Below are positions 35,995 to 47,884 of a stretch of DNA of 64,000 nucleotides, in pieces. This stretch comes from Paracentrotus lividus. Its lineage: Eukaryota; Echinodermata; Echinoidea; Camarodonta; Echinidae. The notes below the pieces were generated by a model. It searched no databases. It had not been told where the DNA came from and was given only the letters and a program-made list of their open reading frames with translations. Position numbers and translations under genes: made by a program. Numbering within the stretch: position 1 is the first letter of the stretch; each line of letters begins with the position of its first letter. The DNA is taken from NCBI GenBank assembly GCA_940671915.1, contig CALNVZ010003429.1, positions 27,976,516-28,040,515 on the forward strand, written 5' to 3'.

Positions 35995-36930
35995 CTGGTG
36001 GATTCCTTTCCATTGGGGTGGGTAAGCTTCAAATGGTAGAAGAGGGTATCTTGGAAAGGGGGGGGGTGGGGCAAGGTGGTACAGGCCAATGTATGAGGTG
36101 GGGGATATAAATAACAAGGATGGTCTTGTAAATTCTTTCTGTAGGGGTGGGGTAAATGTCGATGGTACATGTACATGTAGAGGGGCAGGGTACGGGGGGG
36201 GGGTAAAAATGAGGGTGTATGGTGGATTCCTTTCCTTTGGGTGGGGTGAGAATGATGGCGAAGCGATGGATTAATTTCTTTGGGGTGGGGTAAGGTTGAT
36301 AATAGTGGCAGGTTGCAGGGGGGGGGCAAGCATGGTCTTGTGGATACCTTTCCACTGAGTGGTAAGAAGGGTCGATGGTAGATGGGCACAGGGCAGGGGG
36401 GTGAGAATGAGGATGAACTTATGGATTCCTTTCAATGGGTGGGGTATTATAAAGTTAAGGGGCAGGGTGCTGTGGGGGGGGGAACAAGGTTGTCCTGGGT
36501 TCCTTTTGAGTTGCGGTACGTGAGTAAGATGGTAGAGGGGGAAGGTAGTGGGGGGGGTAAACAAGAAGGATTTGGGTCCTTGTAATTCTTTTCAATGGGA
36601 TAGGATCAATGGTAGAGGGCAGGGTGTTGGCGGTGCCGAGATTAAGGATGGTCTTGAAAATTCCCTTTCCTTGGGGTGAGGTATATCAATTGCACAGGGG
36701 CAGGGTAGTGCGTGTGTGGGGGCGGGGGGGGTGAGAACAAAGGTGGATTCCTTCGCTTTGGGGTGTGAGGGGGGGGGGGTGGAAGTGGAGGATGTCTTGT
36801 GGCTTCCTTTCAATGGAGGTGGATAGATGTACATATTGGTTTTGGCAAGGATGGGAAAAAAACATGTTGCAGGTTTGAAGAGCAAAGAGTCTACTTTCAG
36901 GGAGATTGAGGGGTGGGGGGGCGGGCGTTA
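35995..36930. repeat. G-rich array of about 80-bp units
   Basis: GGATTCCTTTCCATTGGGGT-type landmarks recur near 36000, 36131, 36223, 36267, 36344, 36423, 36498, 36583, 36658, 36746 and 36803, alternating with GATGGTAGAGGGGCAGGGT and runs of 7-11 G. The plus strand has many G-runs able to form quadruplexes. Pro-rich minus-strand frames of up to 134 codons follow from composition and are not genes. Confidence 0.8.
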
Positions 36931-37219
36931 TGGAGGGTGCAATTCTTTTATATTGCAATTCCAAAACAAGCATTTCTAATTAATGCCACAGTTAAGACTT
37001 GAAAACTTTAGAATCACTGATTGGTATTGTACAACTGTTTTGTTTTTGCAGGGTTCAGGGCTAGGTACACATGTATTTAATAGAAAATAAAATTTTGATT
37101 TTAAAACAAAACACTTAAATCATGTTGGAAAACTTGCAAGTTATGGATCCACCCTGGATAACCAGAACAAATAAAGATTGTATTTTAACAACAACACCTA
37201 TTTAATCATAGAATCATTC

Positions 37220-37620
37220 AGACTATGAGACACACGTTGGTTAGCCGACGCTTTCTGTTTTTATACAATTCCCAGCTCTGTGAAGGAAGCAGGAAAAGAT
37301 GCAAATTGACTGTCATTAATTCATTTTCTTATATGTAGGTCAAATCCATGACCACTGTCCTGATATCAGACACAGTGATTTGAGCGCGATGACAAATGCA
37401 TTACGACAAAACACACACATTGATTAGTCTGCAGATTCAGACTATTAAGCTTAATTGCAAGCACTATCATTGTTAATCATTCTGCATGACATAGCGTCTG
37501 AATGTCAAGAATTCAAATATCATGCAGCCTGAAGTCTAACATAGTCAGAGATTGTAATTAATGGCAAATTTGATGGGAATTAGTCAGTCTCAAACAGAGT
37601 CTGAGCTTGTAGACTAACTG
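37220..37620. promoter_or_regulatory. complex unique patch rich in homeodomain-like cores
   Basis: This unique sequence has little simple repeat and carries several TAATTA/ATTAAT-type cores (GTCATTAATTCATT, GTAATTAATGGC, TTAATCATTC, TTGATTAGTC). Composition differs from the repeat-rich surroundings, and no coding frame is visible. Conserved enhancer is one possibility; evidence is only motif clustering. Confidence 0.25.
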
Positions 37621-38403
37621 CAGTCCACTTTTTACATCACACATTAGTCATCCCATCCTACGAAAAAAAGGTAAGGGTACATAACTTTCAGCTTGTATAC
37701 ATTTCTTAAGTTTGGGTTAAAAAAAAATGAAATTAAGCAGATTTTTCATTGGCAGATATAATAAACTATTCAATGATATGACCAGTGTACTTTCACTCAC
37801 AAAAGGTTCTGATCATTATGAAAAAAAAAGGAAATAAAATGAAAGATTAAATCTCACTACCGTTTTTGTGTGTAAATGGTAATAGAGCTCTTTGCACGTG
37901 GGACAGACAGACGCTTCATACACCTAATGTACATGTATTAAATTTATACTGTTCCAAAAGTTGACACTTTTTCTGATTAAAAATGTCTGATTTTCGATGA
38001 TTACCATGGGTATTCTTTAATTTTTCTTTATTATATTGATAAATTTGGAAGCAAGCAATTATTTCGAAAGTAAAGAAACAGAGGGTGATAAAGGAATTTT
38101 GGAGGGAAAGAGCGGGAGAGAGAGTGAGAGAGAGACTGATATAGCAGGACATCAAGTACGAAGGATTGAGCAGAGAGGGAGAGAACAAGAGTATTAACAT
38201 GATGGACAGAGAGATGATATAAAGTGTTGACAATTTGGCCCTAAAAATATCCACCTGCTTTATCCCCAGAATGACTAATTGGAAAGAACCTGGAGCTAAA
38301 AAGGGATAATTGTTAAAAATAGAGCTGTCCAGATAGAAAACAAAGAAAAGTGTAAGTTTGAAATCTTCAGCCTGGAAGAGGTGCTATACACTGAACAGTA
38401 ACA

Positions 38404-39019
38404 CAACATTTGCTCCTGAGACAACAGCACCAGACTATAGATATATGGTTAGGGTTTAGGTCGCAAGAGGGTTTCATGTTAAAGGTAGTGTCAGCCTTTG
38501 CGGCAATATTAAATTTCTGTTTTTGAGAGGATATAGTAGATACCAATGACTATATCATCCCACAACATGATTAAGCTCAAATGTGTATGTTAGTCATTAT
38601 ATTGCGATTATCAAAATTCATTCCTATTTTTTCGAACCTCGAAAAATATACCGTACGTGCGAACCGCTGATCGTTAGCGCAGAGAATAATGCCACGCTGA
38701 TGCCGCCGTGTGTATATTGCTGTGTGCGATCATTGTGTGCGATCCGTGCCGCACGCGCTGTTATTATCAACGATGTTGATGGAGAGCTGGTCAAGATTGG
38801 TAGTCAGATTTTCGTTTCGTTACTGATCTAGGCAACCTATGACAGTAAGATTGAATAGCAGTATAGGTCGATCATTTCTTACAGTTATGCCAAGTTGCAT
38901 TAGTTTTTGCAATTTGTGAAAAAGGCTGTTACTACCTTTAAGTTAGGGTTAGGTAAAGGGTAGGGTACATTTAGTCCTTCAATTTAATGTAGCGGAGCAA
39001 CTGTTGCCGGGGGAATGTC
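38404..39019. mobile_element. TTAGGG-core MITE interrupted by another element
   Basis: The left end CAACATTTGCTCCTGAGACA and TATGGTTAGGGTTTAGG stop at 38478. The continuation, TTAGGGTTAGGTAAAGGGTAGGG, resumes at 38942 and leads to the right end GGAGCAACTGTTGCCGGGGG and ATGTC. Removing the TTAA element at 38479-38941 restores an element of the same plan as 34576-34773. Confidence 0.75.
38479..38941. mobile_element. 463-bp TTAA element nested in a MITE
   Basis: Bounded by TTAA at both ends, with short inverted termini (TTAAAGGTAGTGTCAGCCTT against TTAAAGGTAGTAACAGCCTT). The interior contains a CpG-bearing block around 38650-38780, which creates an 82-codon frame with no recognised domain. The nesting shows it arrived after its host MITE. 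Confidence 0.8.
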
Positions 39020-39083
39020 ATGGAATTACTGAACACGTATTATTCTATAGACACACAGTTCCTTAATTTTAAGCATCTTATTT

Positions 39084-39272
39084 AGGCGCCTTCTCCAAAC
39101 AAAGTGCGTCAGCTCCCGCGTCTTTTGTACCAACAGACGATTTATCGGCTTTTTAATAGAATCCCGAAATCTTAATATGGCTTAAACACGTTAAAAGCAG
39201 AAAGCCGATTGTTTCTCGCGTCGGATCAGGAAGCTGCGGGAAACTGGAGCACTTTGTTTGGAGAAGGCGCCT
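39084..39272. mobile_element. 189-bp fold-back MITE
   Basis: AGGCGCCTTCTCCAAACAAA at the left is mirrored exactly at the right, followed by GTGC and GCTCCCGCG / GCTGCGGGA segments. GC-rich ends contrast with the AT-rich host. The nearby 85-codon frame runs out of this element and is not a gene. Confidence 0.8.
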
Positions 39273-40299
39273 TACCTTGCTCCTCCCCACCAAGGTGTAC
39301 ATGCACCCAGTATAAATCATTGCGAAATAAATGCATCACTTCCATCACCATGACACCTTACAAAGTATTTTTTTCAGCTCCATGTATATCACAATATAAA
39401 ACCTTGTCGTCTTCAGTTAATATAATTGACACAGACAAAGGAGTCTGTCGTAACACACCAAGGTAAAGTGCTATGATAGACAATTGTAAGCCTATTTTCT
39501 TGGCTACCATCCCAGAGCGACTTGCACACGCAAGGTCCTTTGGAAGACATGTGTCGCCCAATTAAACGCAAGAAAGATTTGATGGACAAATTGGAGTAGT
39601 AAGGAGGCCCATCCACTGGGAAAGTGTTAGAGTTCTAACCCAGGTGAAGGTCAATTCTGAACTTTTAGTCAGGTTTAGCTCCGAACTATTGTTCTGAAAG
39701 CTCTTTATTCTGAGTATTCACTATTAAATCTGAACCCACAATTTTATGATAGTGAGAGTTTCATTAATCCAAAAATGAAATAGGGTTCGCTTATTGCAGG
39801 AGTAATAAAAGAGGGGTAGGCGTTACAAATATTCAAATTTCTGATAATGACATTGTTCATGTTATCCCAGCCGAGAGAGGAACTCAAGAAAAAAAAAAAG
39901 GTTTATTAATAGTCCGAAATGGAATAGGGTAACATTGTTTCGGGTTATTTAATTATCGAATTAACGAACCCTACATAATACGTTTCGTTTTCCATACTAG
40001 TGAACCTTCAATCTCCAATGAAACGGCAAGCAAAAAAGCAGTGACAACACAGTCTACTGTACTTCTCCTTTTTCCTTCAAATGCAGCTTGAGCATCTGAT
40101 CTAATAGAATGGGAGTTACAATAAAAGTTATTAACAATAGTTTGTGAGAACAAAGGGGCTTTCCCTCATATTTGGGGGATTCATTTAAAAAGAAGGAAGG
40201 ACAGTATCTCATTAGACAACACACAAGAATGTATTTCTATGTTGTCTATAAACTTTCGAACTGCAATGTACATCGCATTGTATTTGACCTCTTCAGCCA

Positions 40300-40455
40300 A
40301 TCACAACAATCATCCCGGGCCAAGAAAATTCCAGCTTTCTAAAAATAGCAAGCGAACTTGGACTCGATACAACATCCCTTCAAGAAGCAAAAGAATGGTG
40401 GCGATTTCGTTGCCATTTGGCACGATTGTCGGACCTGTCTGGCTCCCTCGTTTGA
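40300..40455 (+). pseudogene. possible retroelement pol 3'-end remnant
   Basis: A short frame reads ASELGLDTTSLQEAKEWWRF then RCHLARLSDLSG and a stop. The pattern of a LGL(D/S)T segment, a charged helix and W(W/R) close to a stop resembles the last residues of some retrotransposon polymerase proteins. Nothing upstream extends it. This is a resemblance only; random open sequence is a real alternative. Confidence 0.2.
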
Positions 40456-40884
40456 TTGCTCTGTACTATCCTCGGCTACGGTTCAAGTTTGAATACTACT
40501 AGTCTGGCAATAATGAAGCGGGTTTGCACAATTTGGAAGAATCTAGATGAACAGTTTGGCGGTCAACCAATGAATGCAGATGAATCTCAGTCATTATAGT
40601 GCTTTTGGCCTTGTCCACTGAACTTGATATTCTCAATGAAGAATAAAGTTGCCAAAAACGAATTACTCCATGGCAGGTATCCATGTGTTGCAAACTAATA
40701 TAGTGGCTCCTAACATTTACTTCATCTTGTAGGAAAGGTGAACAATCTGAAACCAAAGGAACCTGAATGGAGATTACAATGTCCCATGATGTGTTCACAG
40801 ATTCAACTTTGTGAAGATGTGATTGAGAACATTACAATTCTTGAATTTATGAAGAGAGATAATTGTACATTGTGGTGTTTTTTT

Positions 40885-41165
40885 CCAGCTGGGAAGACAT
40901 TGGTGATTTACACACTAAAACGCTTGATTTTATCCAGTGCTGATGATGTCATACTGTGGTGTGTGTTGTTTTCAAGAATGTGTTCACATGTAACTATGAT
41001 GTTTGATTTCACACTGTGAACACACTGTGTTCTTTCCAGCTAGGAGGGCATTGGTGATTCACATACCAAAAATGCTTGAACTGATCCAGTGATGATTTCA
41101 TACTGTGGTGTGTTTCTTCCAGAGTGTATTCACATCTCACTATGATGTTTGATTTCCAGCTATGA
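40885..41165. repeat. about 145-bp tandem duplication
   Basis: Two units start TTTCCAGCTGGGAAGACATT (about 40887) and TTTCCAGCTAGGAGGGCATT (about 41034). Both continue with GGTGATT.ACA, ATCCAGTG, TCATACTGTGGTGTG and AACTATGATGTTTGATTT / CACTATGATGTTTGATTT. A third start, GATTTCCAGCTATGAG, follows near 41152. Confidence 0.8.
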
Positions 41166-41864
41166 GTCCAAGATTTGAACCTTCATGTAGTACCCTGAAC
41201 AGCTCAGTGGCCTATCCACACACCACTATATCCCTCGCAAAGTTGCTGCTTCATCAGCCTGAAGTTGAAAAACAGCCTGCTTCAAATGGATTACAAGTAA
41301 AAGGCCTAGTACATGTAACTGGTTGAATCATAAATTTGCTGCTTCTATCTCCAGCTCAAGCTTAGAGTCCATTATGTACACAACTTTGCGCAACCTTCAT
41401 GGCTTAAAGCTAGAGATTAAAAATAACAATGAAAAAAAAATTAAACTTAGTTTTAAAAAAAAGAAGGAAAAAAAAGAGTAGGGATTCCCATAAAGAGAGC
41501 AAAGTGGCATCCATGTACTTTTGGATAAATTCCAAAGTAAACTAGGACAGATAGCAGTCACATTGATTACTAAATCTCTTGTTTAAATCCAGTTAAAATT
41601 CAAAAGCAAAATGTGTCACAATTGACATGTTCCATTTTGTTCTTCAAAGATTGAAGAAAGCAAACAGGGGGGAAAAAAGTAAGAAAAAGAGGGAGTGATG
41701 ACCACAAAATAAGGGTAGCAGGATGACAGTGGAAATAGTGAAAAGTGCAAGGGAATGAAAATAGAAGGGTTTTGGGTGAGGAGGGGGGGGGGGAGGGGCA
41801 AGACAGAAGTTGTCAAAAGAGCGGTGCACACATGTTAAATCTGTAAAGATAACGAAAGAACAAC

Positions 41865-42180
41865 AGTTACTTGCAAGCGAAGCTTTGCATTTCCACCTGT
41901 CCATTAGCATTTCAATTGATAGGTAGCCATTTCTCCCATTTAGAGGAAACCACGGATTGGATTTCTGGTCCACGGACGAGTAAATATGCATCCACGCATT
42001 TTGCGTAAACTTTGCAATTTAGCCCGGTAGAGCCAGGTAAGCTGTAGAGTCTTTAAAGAGAGAGAGACGGCCGTGCCTGGTTGAAACGAGAGATGCGTGG
42101 CTTTGATGGAGAGGAGAATCGCCTTAAGAACGTGAACGTCCAAAGACTGGATGTCAATTCTGATGGTGCTGTAATTCACA
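41865..42180. promoter_or_regulatory. unique patch, candidate regulatory module
   Basis: The patch contains CCACCTGTCC (E-box), AATTGATAGG, AAACCACGG (Runx-like), ATATGCATCC (Oct-like), ACGGCCGTGC and GAACGTGAACGTCC. It is unique and moderately GC-rich in an AT-rich intron. Frames on the minus strand (79 and 115 codons) have no domain. Function is inferred only from motif density. Confidence 0.25.
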
Positions 42181-42829
42181 ATTGATTTCCAACAATCGAA
42201 GTACAGTTGGGCCTCCCGGCTCCGTTAAGGTTTCGATAAACATTAAGATATCTTGTCCAAGAAAATGTAGGAAACAAAAACCTAGATTAGGAGATTTTTC
42301 TGTTCCCCCTTCCCCAACCCCATCTACCCCCTATTGCTCTCTCTCTCTCTCTCTCTCTTGAACTGTTTCCCCCCCCCACAAATAACTACATTATTGATGG
42401 ACATTTTTTTCAACATCATATTAACAATGTGACAATATAATTTTGAAAAAGCAAAAGGGCTTAATAAGCATCTTTCTCTGCATACACAACATATGAAGGA
42501 ATAATTTGCAATTTCAATCTCATTGTTGATCACAAAATTAATTTTATCCTGAACTATACAATTTTATATAATCGTCAAGTATTTCATTTCAAGGTGATTA
42601 CAATAGAAATGTTTGTAACTTTTCACTGTTTTCCCTAATTTGTATAAAGTCATATCCCTTCAACCATACCCTAAACACATCCCTAAATCAAAGCCTTCCC
42701 AAACACATATGATCATCATCCACACCAATGCATAAAAAATCTCCAAGACTTGTCTACTCTCTCCCGTCAATACCCACACAGCCTTTAAACACAAATTCTG
42801 CCCCAAAAATTGTATTTGTGCTGATAACT

Positions 42830-42950
42830 CAAATTTCAAACCGGCACTCAATCGCTCTGCGCAACCGTTACAAAACAATAATGGACATCGATATTCTCGC
42901 GGCTGAAACATGCGCGAGAAAGCGCTCAAGGGCAGGAGCGTTAATTTAGA
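42830..42950. other. CpG-rich short unique patch
   Basis: GCGCAACCGTTACAAAACAA, ATCGATATTCTCGCGGC and CATGCGCGAGAAAGCGCTC give a compact CpG cluster within CpG-poor sequence. No repeat structure and no coding signal. Could be a small conserved non-coding element. Confidence 0.25.
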
Positions 42951-44281
42951 CTAATGCATTTGCCTTGGATACTATGTCAACCTGTGATACGGTTGTAAGG
43001 CTGGGAGCGAAACTTTGGGAGTAATGGAGTGCTCTATCTACACTCGCATACCAGTCCTGTTAACGGGTTAAGTGTGTTAATGTATATTGCCATGAAGGAA
43101 AATATGGGCTACATTTAGAAGGGAGAAACTATTTTTTTTTTTTTTTGACTCGGTGGAAATGTTACAAGGTGAATGAAATTGGAAACAAAATATCTGAGCA
43201 CTTGTAAGGAATCTGGACACATCTTTCATGTTCATATTTATTGACCGATATTCATGAAGTCAGTTGGAAGTTTAGCTTTTAAGACCATATAAACTTTTGA
43301 AAATGGGAGTAAAAGTCGCTTTCGTTTTGAGGGAACCAACAAATAATAAATGAAAAAAGTTACTTTGGGGCAAGGTGCATGTGTACTGCCAGGCTCTCCA
43401 AGACCCACACTAACATGAACAGTGTACATAAAGTCATACCGTTGACCAAACCACCCAAAACGTCATCCTCAGCCCCCACCAAAAAAATCAATGAAGTGAA
43501 AATTAATCTGACACAAGACTGCACCTAATTCCCAATGTTTGGCATGGATACTGGGGTAGGGAACGTGCATGACCGACAGTCCGACCTCCATCGAATTTCA
43601 AAAGTTTTCAAGCAGGTATGTGCCTCTTCTCGTAAAATGTACGTGCGTGTAGGAAGCACATCTGGGTCATGATGCTTTTTGTAAGACAATGAATTAGGAC
43701 ACAAAGAATTATACTTTCATTTCAAAGATTTGGAAAAGTGTGATAACAGTCCATTCCCATTATAAATACCTGGGACTAAGCCAGTAAATAATAAAATCTA
43801 TATTGTTTTGGACCACATGGGGTAGTATGAAGAAATAATAATAGTAATTGAAAAAGTTAATTTGTACATACTGTCTTAAATTGGGATCAGGGGAATTGCC
43901 TCAACATAACAGATCAAGCTCTTTACTAAAACTGAGGATAAGTTAAGTAAAATGTTCAATAAATATCTTAAATACATCATTCTATATCCTTAGATGTACA
44001 AAAGTTAAGATATTTGATAATGAACCACCACTGACTTGACCCGAGCCTATATGCAGCTTTTCCTTTTGTTTTGACAATCATTTTTCGAAATCATGATGTT
44101 GGCCTGGCGATATTGACATGATCGCGTCACATTGTATCTATCGCTGGAGTATATATTGCAAACTAAAGAAAACATAGATCTGTTTTTCTTTTTTTCATCT
44201 AATGTTTGCCATCGGGGGAGGGAGACAAGGGGAAAGACCTCATTGGAAACTACTGTTTTTTAGACAATGCAAGTATTTACA

Positions 44282-44306
44282 NNNNNNNNNNNNNNNNNNN
44301 NNNNNN
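44282..44306. other. assembly gap (25 N)
   Basis: A 25-N gap lies directly at the outer end of the left palindrome arm. Sequence left of the gap does not mirror the sequence right of 56183, so the inverted copy stops exactly here. Confidence 0.99.
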
Positions 44307-44329
44307 AGAGAGAGATGACAAAGGTTTAT

Positions 44330-44450
44330 AGCATCAATGTCCTCTGGTAAGATTAATTTTTCATTCTTTTTTATTTCTTCCAGACGTCTTAGTTCCACCA
44401 CTCTTACCCCCTTTTTGTTTCGGGGCAAAACTTGGGCAATAATGTGCCTT
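44330..44450 (-). pseudogene. coding-like fragment resembling GidA/MTO1 C-terminal region
   Basis: On the minus strand a charged peptide reads VELRRLEEIKKNEKLILPED then IDAINLCHLS and runs into the gap. The order of a helix with EI, then NEKL.LPEDID, then a LS motif resembles the helical region of GidA/MTO1, the tRNA-uridine modification enzymes. The mirror copy in the right arm (56060-56183, plus strand) has indels that break the frame, and no clear splice signals flank it. It could be a decayed retrocopy or coincidence. Confidence 0.2.
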
Positions 44451-44953
44451 TTCTTAATTATGATTTACAGGTGTCTGTTCTCTTAATAGTGCCACGTAAG
44501 CAGCGGTTGCCCTTGGCTGTTGATATGTTATAGGATACTCAGCAACTGGTGCGCTACCTGTTTCTCTATTTTAATCAAAAGATAGCATGAAGATAAGAAT
44601 AGTATCTTCCTTGAAAATGTATGAAGTATAGAAGTAGGCCTATTTTTAAAGTTTAACTTGGTACTTTAATCTAATCTAAATTGGAAAGATTTTCTAGTTT
44701 ATACATTCTGCCCCTCCCCCCCCCATAAAAAAAAAAAGAAAAAAGAAAGAAAGAAAAGAAAAATAGGCCTTGTTCTTATGGTTTTTATTTAATGCACTGC
44801 TTGAATTGAAAATGTTCAAATAATCTGTATTGTGATTTTTTTTTTTTTTAAAGAAAGAGAGAAGAGATTTTCATTCTAAACTTTCTAAAGAAAGGCCGAC
44901 AAGAAACAGATAAATAGCATCTGTCTAATAACAACAGCTTTTGAAGTGTTAGG

Positions 44954-45123
44954 CTGGTATCTACTTCGCGGAAACAAACTTTGAAACAAATTTGAGACGG
45001 ATTTGTCAGTAATGGCTTTGCCATAGCTCAGTCTCTAAAGTTTCAGAGACGTCTCTAATACTTTTTATACGTGGCGGAAACGATTCCGTCGCGGAGATGT
45101 CTTCCGCAAAGTGAGATACCATC
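44954..45123. mobile_element. 170-bp fold-back MITE (left-arm copy)
   Basis: The ends are GGTATCTACTTCGCGGAAAC and TTCCGCAAAGTGAGATACC. The interior pairs GAGACGG and GTCTCTAA-type segments. The mirror copy in the right arm lies at 55385-55553. The left end lacks a base or two compared with the right-arm copy (GGTATCTCACTT). Confidence 0.7.
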
Positions 45124-46224
45124 CTTACATAATCTGTCAAGATGTACTTGTGATAAACATAAGAAAAGAAAGAGAAGGGGGGGGGGGGGAGTGAGAGATT
45201 CCTATTCCAAGCTTTCTAAATAAAATATTAGTATTCCTAGACTAGGCTTTACATTATGAAATAAAGCCTAGGAAGGACTGGGTAATGTAGACTAGTGTCT
45301 GCAAGTTATCCCCATCCCCCCCCCCCCCCCCAGAAAAAAAAAAATAAAAAAAATAAATAAACACAAACAAACAAAACAACCAAACAAACAAAACAAAATA
45401 TAAATAATAACAATAATAAAAATAAAATAAACAAATAAATGAATTGAAACGAACGAACGAACAATGAATGAATGATGAATTAATGAAAATATGAATGGAT
45501 GAATGATGAAAAATAAATAAATAATAAAGATTATAATAAATGAAAAACAAAATAAAACAAACAAAGTAACATAATAAAGGTGAAAATTAAAAGAAAAGGA
45601 AAAATGGAAATAAAGAAGATAAACACATGGAAAATTAAATGAATAGATAAATAAATGTAGACAGCTAATGCTAATGATGCAAGGTTGTGGAATGGATTAT
45701 TGGTAAATAATTAATGAAGCTCAGGATCACATTGTGGACAGCTAGAAGGCTGTTTAAAAGTAAATTTGAATAGATGCCTTTTTAGGAGATGAAATTCATA
45801 GATAGCAATCAGGAAACCTCACACCCAAACCATCTCCTCTAATCGTTGATAAATTGTATACTTGATCTTTCTTTAATTATCTTAAAGGGACCGGTCATAG
45901 TGTAAATAGACATTTGATTTTTTGTGTATGTTTCTTTGTTTTTGGTTTGTGCAGTAAGAACAAAGGACAGAGAAATTATATTCTACGTTTACATCTACTA
46001 CTTTACTTTTTTCTCAGGGCTTTTGTATTGTAAAGAAGAAAAAAGCCAGAAAAATTAGGTTCTCTGTTTAGTTATCCTATTACAAAAAGTCTTTCAACTT
46101 ATTTCTAAAGTGTGCAAGAGGATAAAAGAAAGAACCAAGGATGCACTGTAACTATTGAAAGTTAGGCAGACACTTGTAGTGTAAGATCCACAGGAAATTC
46201 ACAAGGTTTGCAATTAGGCAGAGT

Positions 46225-46410
46225 ATGATAGGCTATTGTCATCCCACGTGACTCACAATCGTCCTCCAGGCTCAGCCGAGTCGTTAATGATCTCATTGTT
46301 TTCTTCGTTGTCCAGAACCTCCTGCGAGAGTCTGTACGAAAGTTCTATGAATATTTTAGAGCAAGTCGGGCCACTGGTTTATCCATTCTCTTTATCCCGC
46401 AAGTTGCACT
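46225..46410. promoter_or_regulatory. unique patch in the left arm, candidate regulatory module
   Basis: The patch has CCCACGTGACTCACAATCG (E-box plus AP-1-like), GCCGAGTCGTTAATG and AAGTCGGGCCAC. It is present in both arms (mirror at about 54080-54265) and is not a repeat elsewhere in the window. Composition is unlike the flanking homopolymers. Function unknown. Confidence 0.2.
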
Positions 46411-47445
46411 TTTTCATGCTTTTTTAGGTTTGCCCCCATGATGTTGCACTTCTGTATTGTTAATACCCTCACCCCCCCCCCCCCCCACGTTGAACTTTCT
46501 TTAAATAAAGTCAATTATCCTCCACCCACCTAAATAAAATAAAAATAACAAGTAATCATAAATAATAAATAAAATGAATAAATGAATAAATTTAAAATTT
46601 ATTATAATAAATGAAATTAATTAAATTAAGTAATTAGTACAAAAATATATAATTTATTTTTCACGTCTAGGTCAGCACTGTACTGTACTTCTACATTTTA
46701 AATCTCACGCCCAAAAAATTATTTTTATTTTTAAGTTATTTTCCCGTCATTACGAGAACTCTTGTTATATATCTTTAAGCACTGCGTAGGAAGAGACCAC
46801 TGGTGATGATTCCCCAACCACCCACACCAACTTGGCAAGGATTCTTACACCCAGGGTAGGGGTAATCTATTTATGAATTGAGTTATGGGGCCACTCTGTA
46901 CCTGCTCCCTTCAATGTCAAAACACCACAAGTTTTCATGGGAGGGGGGTAAAAAGCGCGCCCTGATGAACCAAATTTGTTTTGATCCTTTCATCTGTTTG
47001 TCCTGGATGTCACAGTTTTCGGTTTAAGGGAAAGTTTTGACGGGGATTTGATCAAATTAATGAGTCATCTTTTTTCATCAAAGTTTGTTGTCATCCGCTC
47101 ATTTTGTTATACTATCAAATTTTGTTTCCATTATTGTTGTTTGTCTATCTGTCTGTTTCCTTTTTCCGTTTCTTCTCTGTGTGTTCATTCAAAATATGCA
47201 GTTTTTTGCAGAAATTTGTGAAAAACATAGAGAAGAGAGGTGTTGGTACGTTATCTGCAGGGTTATACAATTTTTAGTGTGCGAATTGTTTTGTATAATG
47301 CAACATTAAATGTGTGCTTTGCAGACAAATGCTATTTTCCTCTTGGGTGTTTGATATTCAACTCCTAGCTTGTAAAGTTAATCAGAAGTTTTTTATTATC
47401 CACACAAAAAATGTGTTCCAGTAATGTTTGGTAGCTTGTATCTGC

Positions 47446-47600
47446 TCAACATTTGCTCCCCTTACAATTGGTCAGGGCTTTATTTTGTCAAGATGTATGG
47501 ATATGGTAAGGGTTGTAATAGTATTTTATATAAAGTTTAGAGTTAGTGTATGGTGTTCAGATAAGGCTTAATTTAACAGTCAATTAGTGTATGGAATTTG
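47446..47600. mobile_element. truncated TTAGGG-core MITE (left-arm copy)
   Basis: CAACATTTGCTCCCCTTACA, then GGTAAGGGTTGTAATAG and TTAGTGTATGGAATTTG follow the order of the element at 34576-34773, but the right terminal repeat is missing. The mirror copy lies at about 52875-53025. Confidence 0.55.
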
Positions 47601-47884
47601 CGGCGTAGGCGTCTTTTTCGAGGCATGCAACTTTCGCGAATTGCTGACCGTCAAAAACTTCATAATGCATTGTGTACTCATAAACTTTCACTGGCATTTT
47701 ACTTTGGCGATCTTGCTTCCTCCTAAAATTTGCGAAAGTATCAAGCACGAAAAATGTCTGATTTATAAGTAGGCTGAATAAGTATGTTATATTCTTGTAA
47801 GTAGATTGGGAGACTGATGATATGGATTGAGTTATCCCCTGTGTGTCTTACTCATGAAGGACTCTTGAGACGCTGTTTGTTAGT

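Noticed and set aside
35985-36389. Pro/His-rich minus-strand frames up to 134 codons
   Set aside because: They are the complement of the G-rich tandem array and occur in several phases at once.
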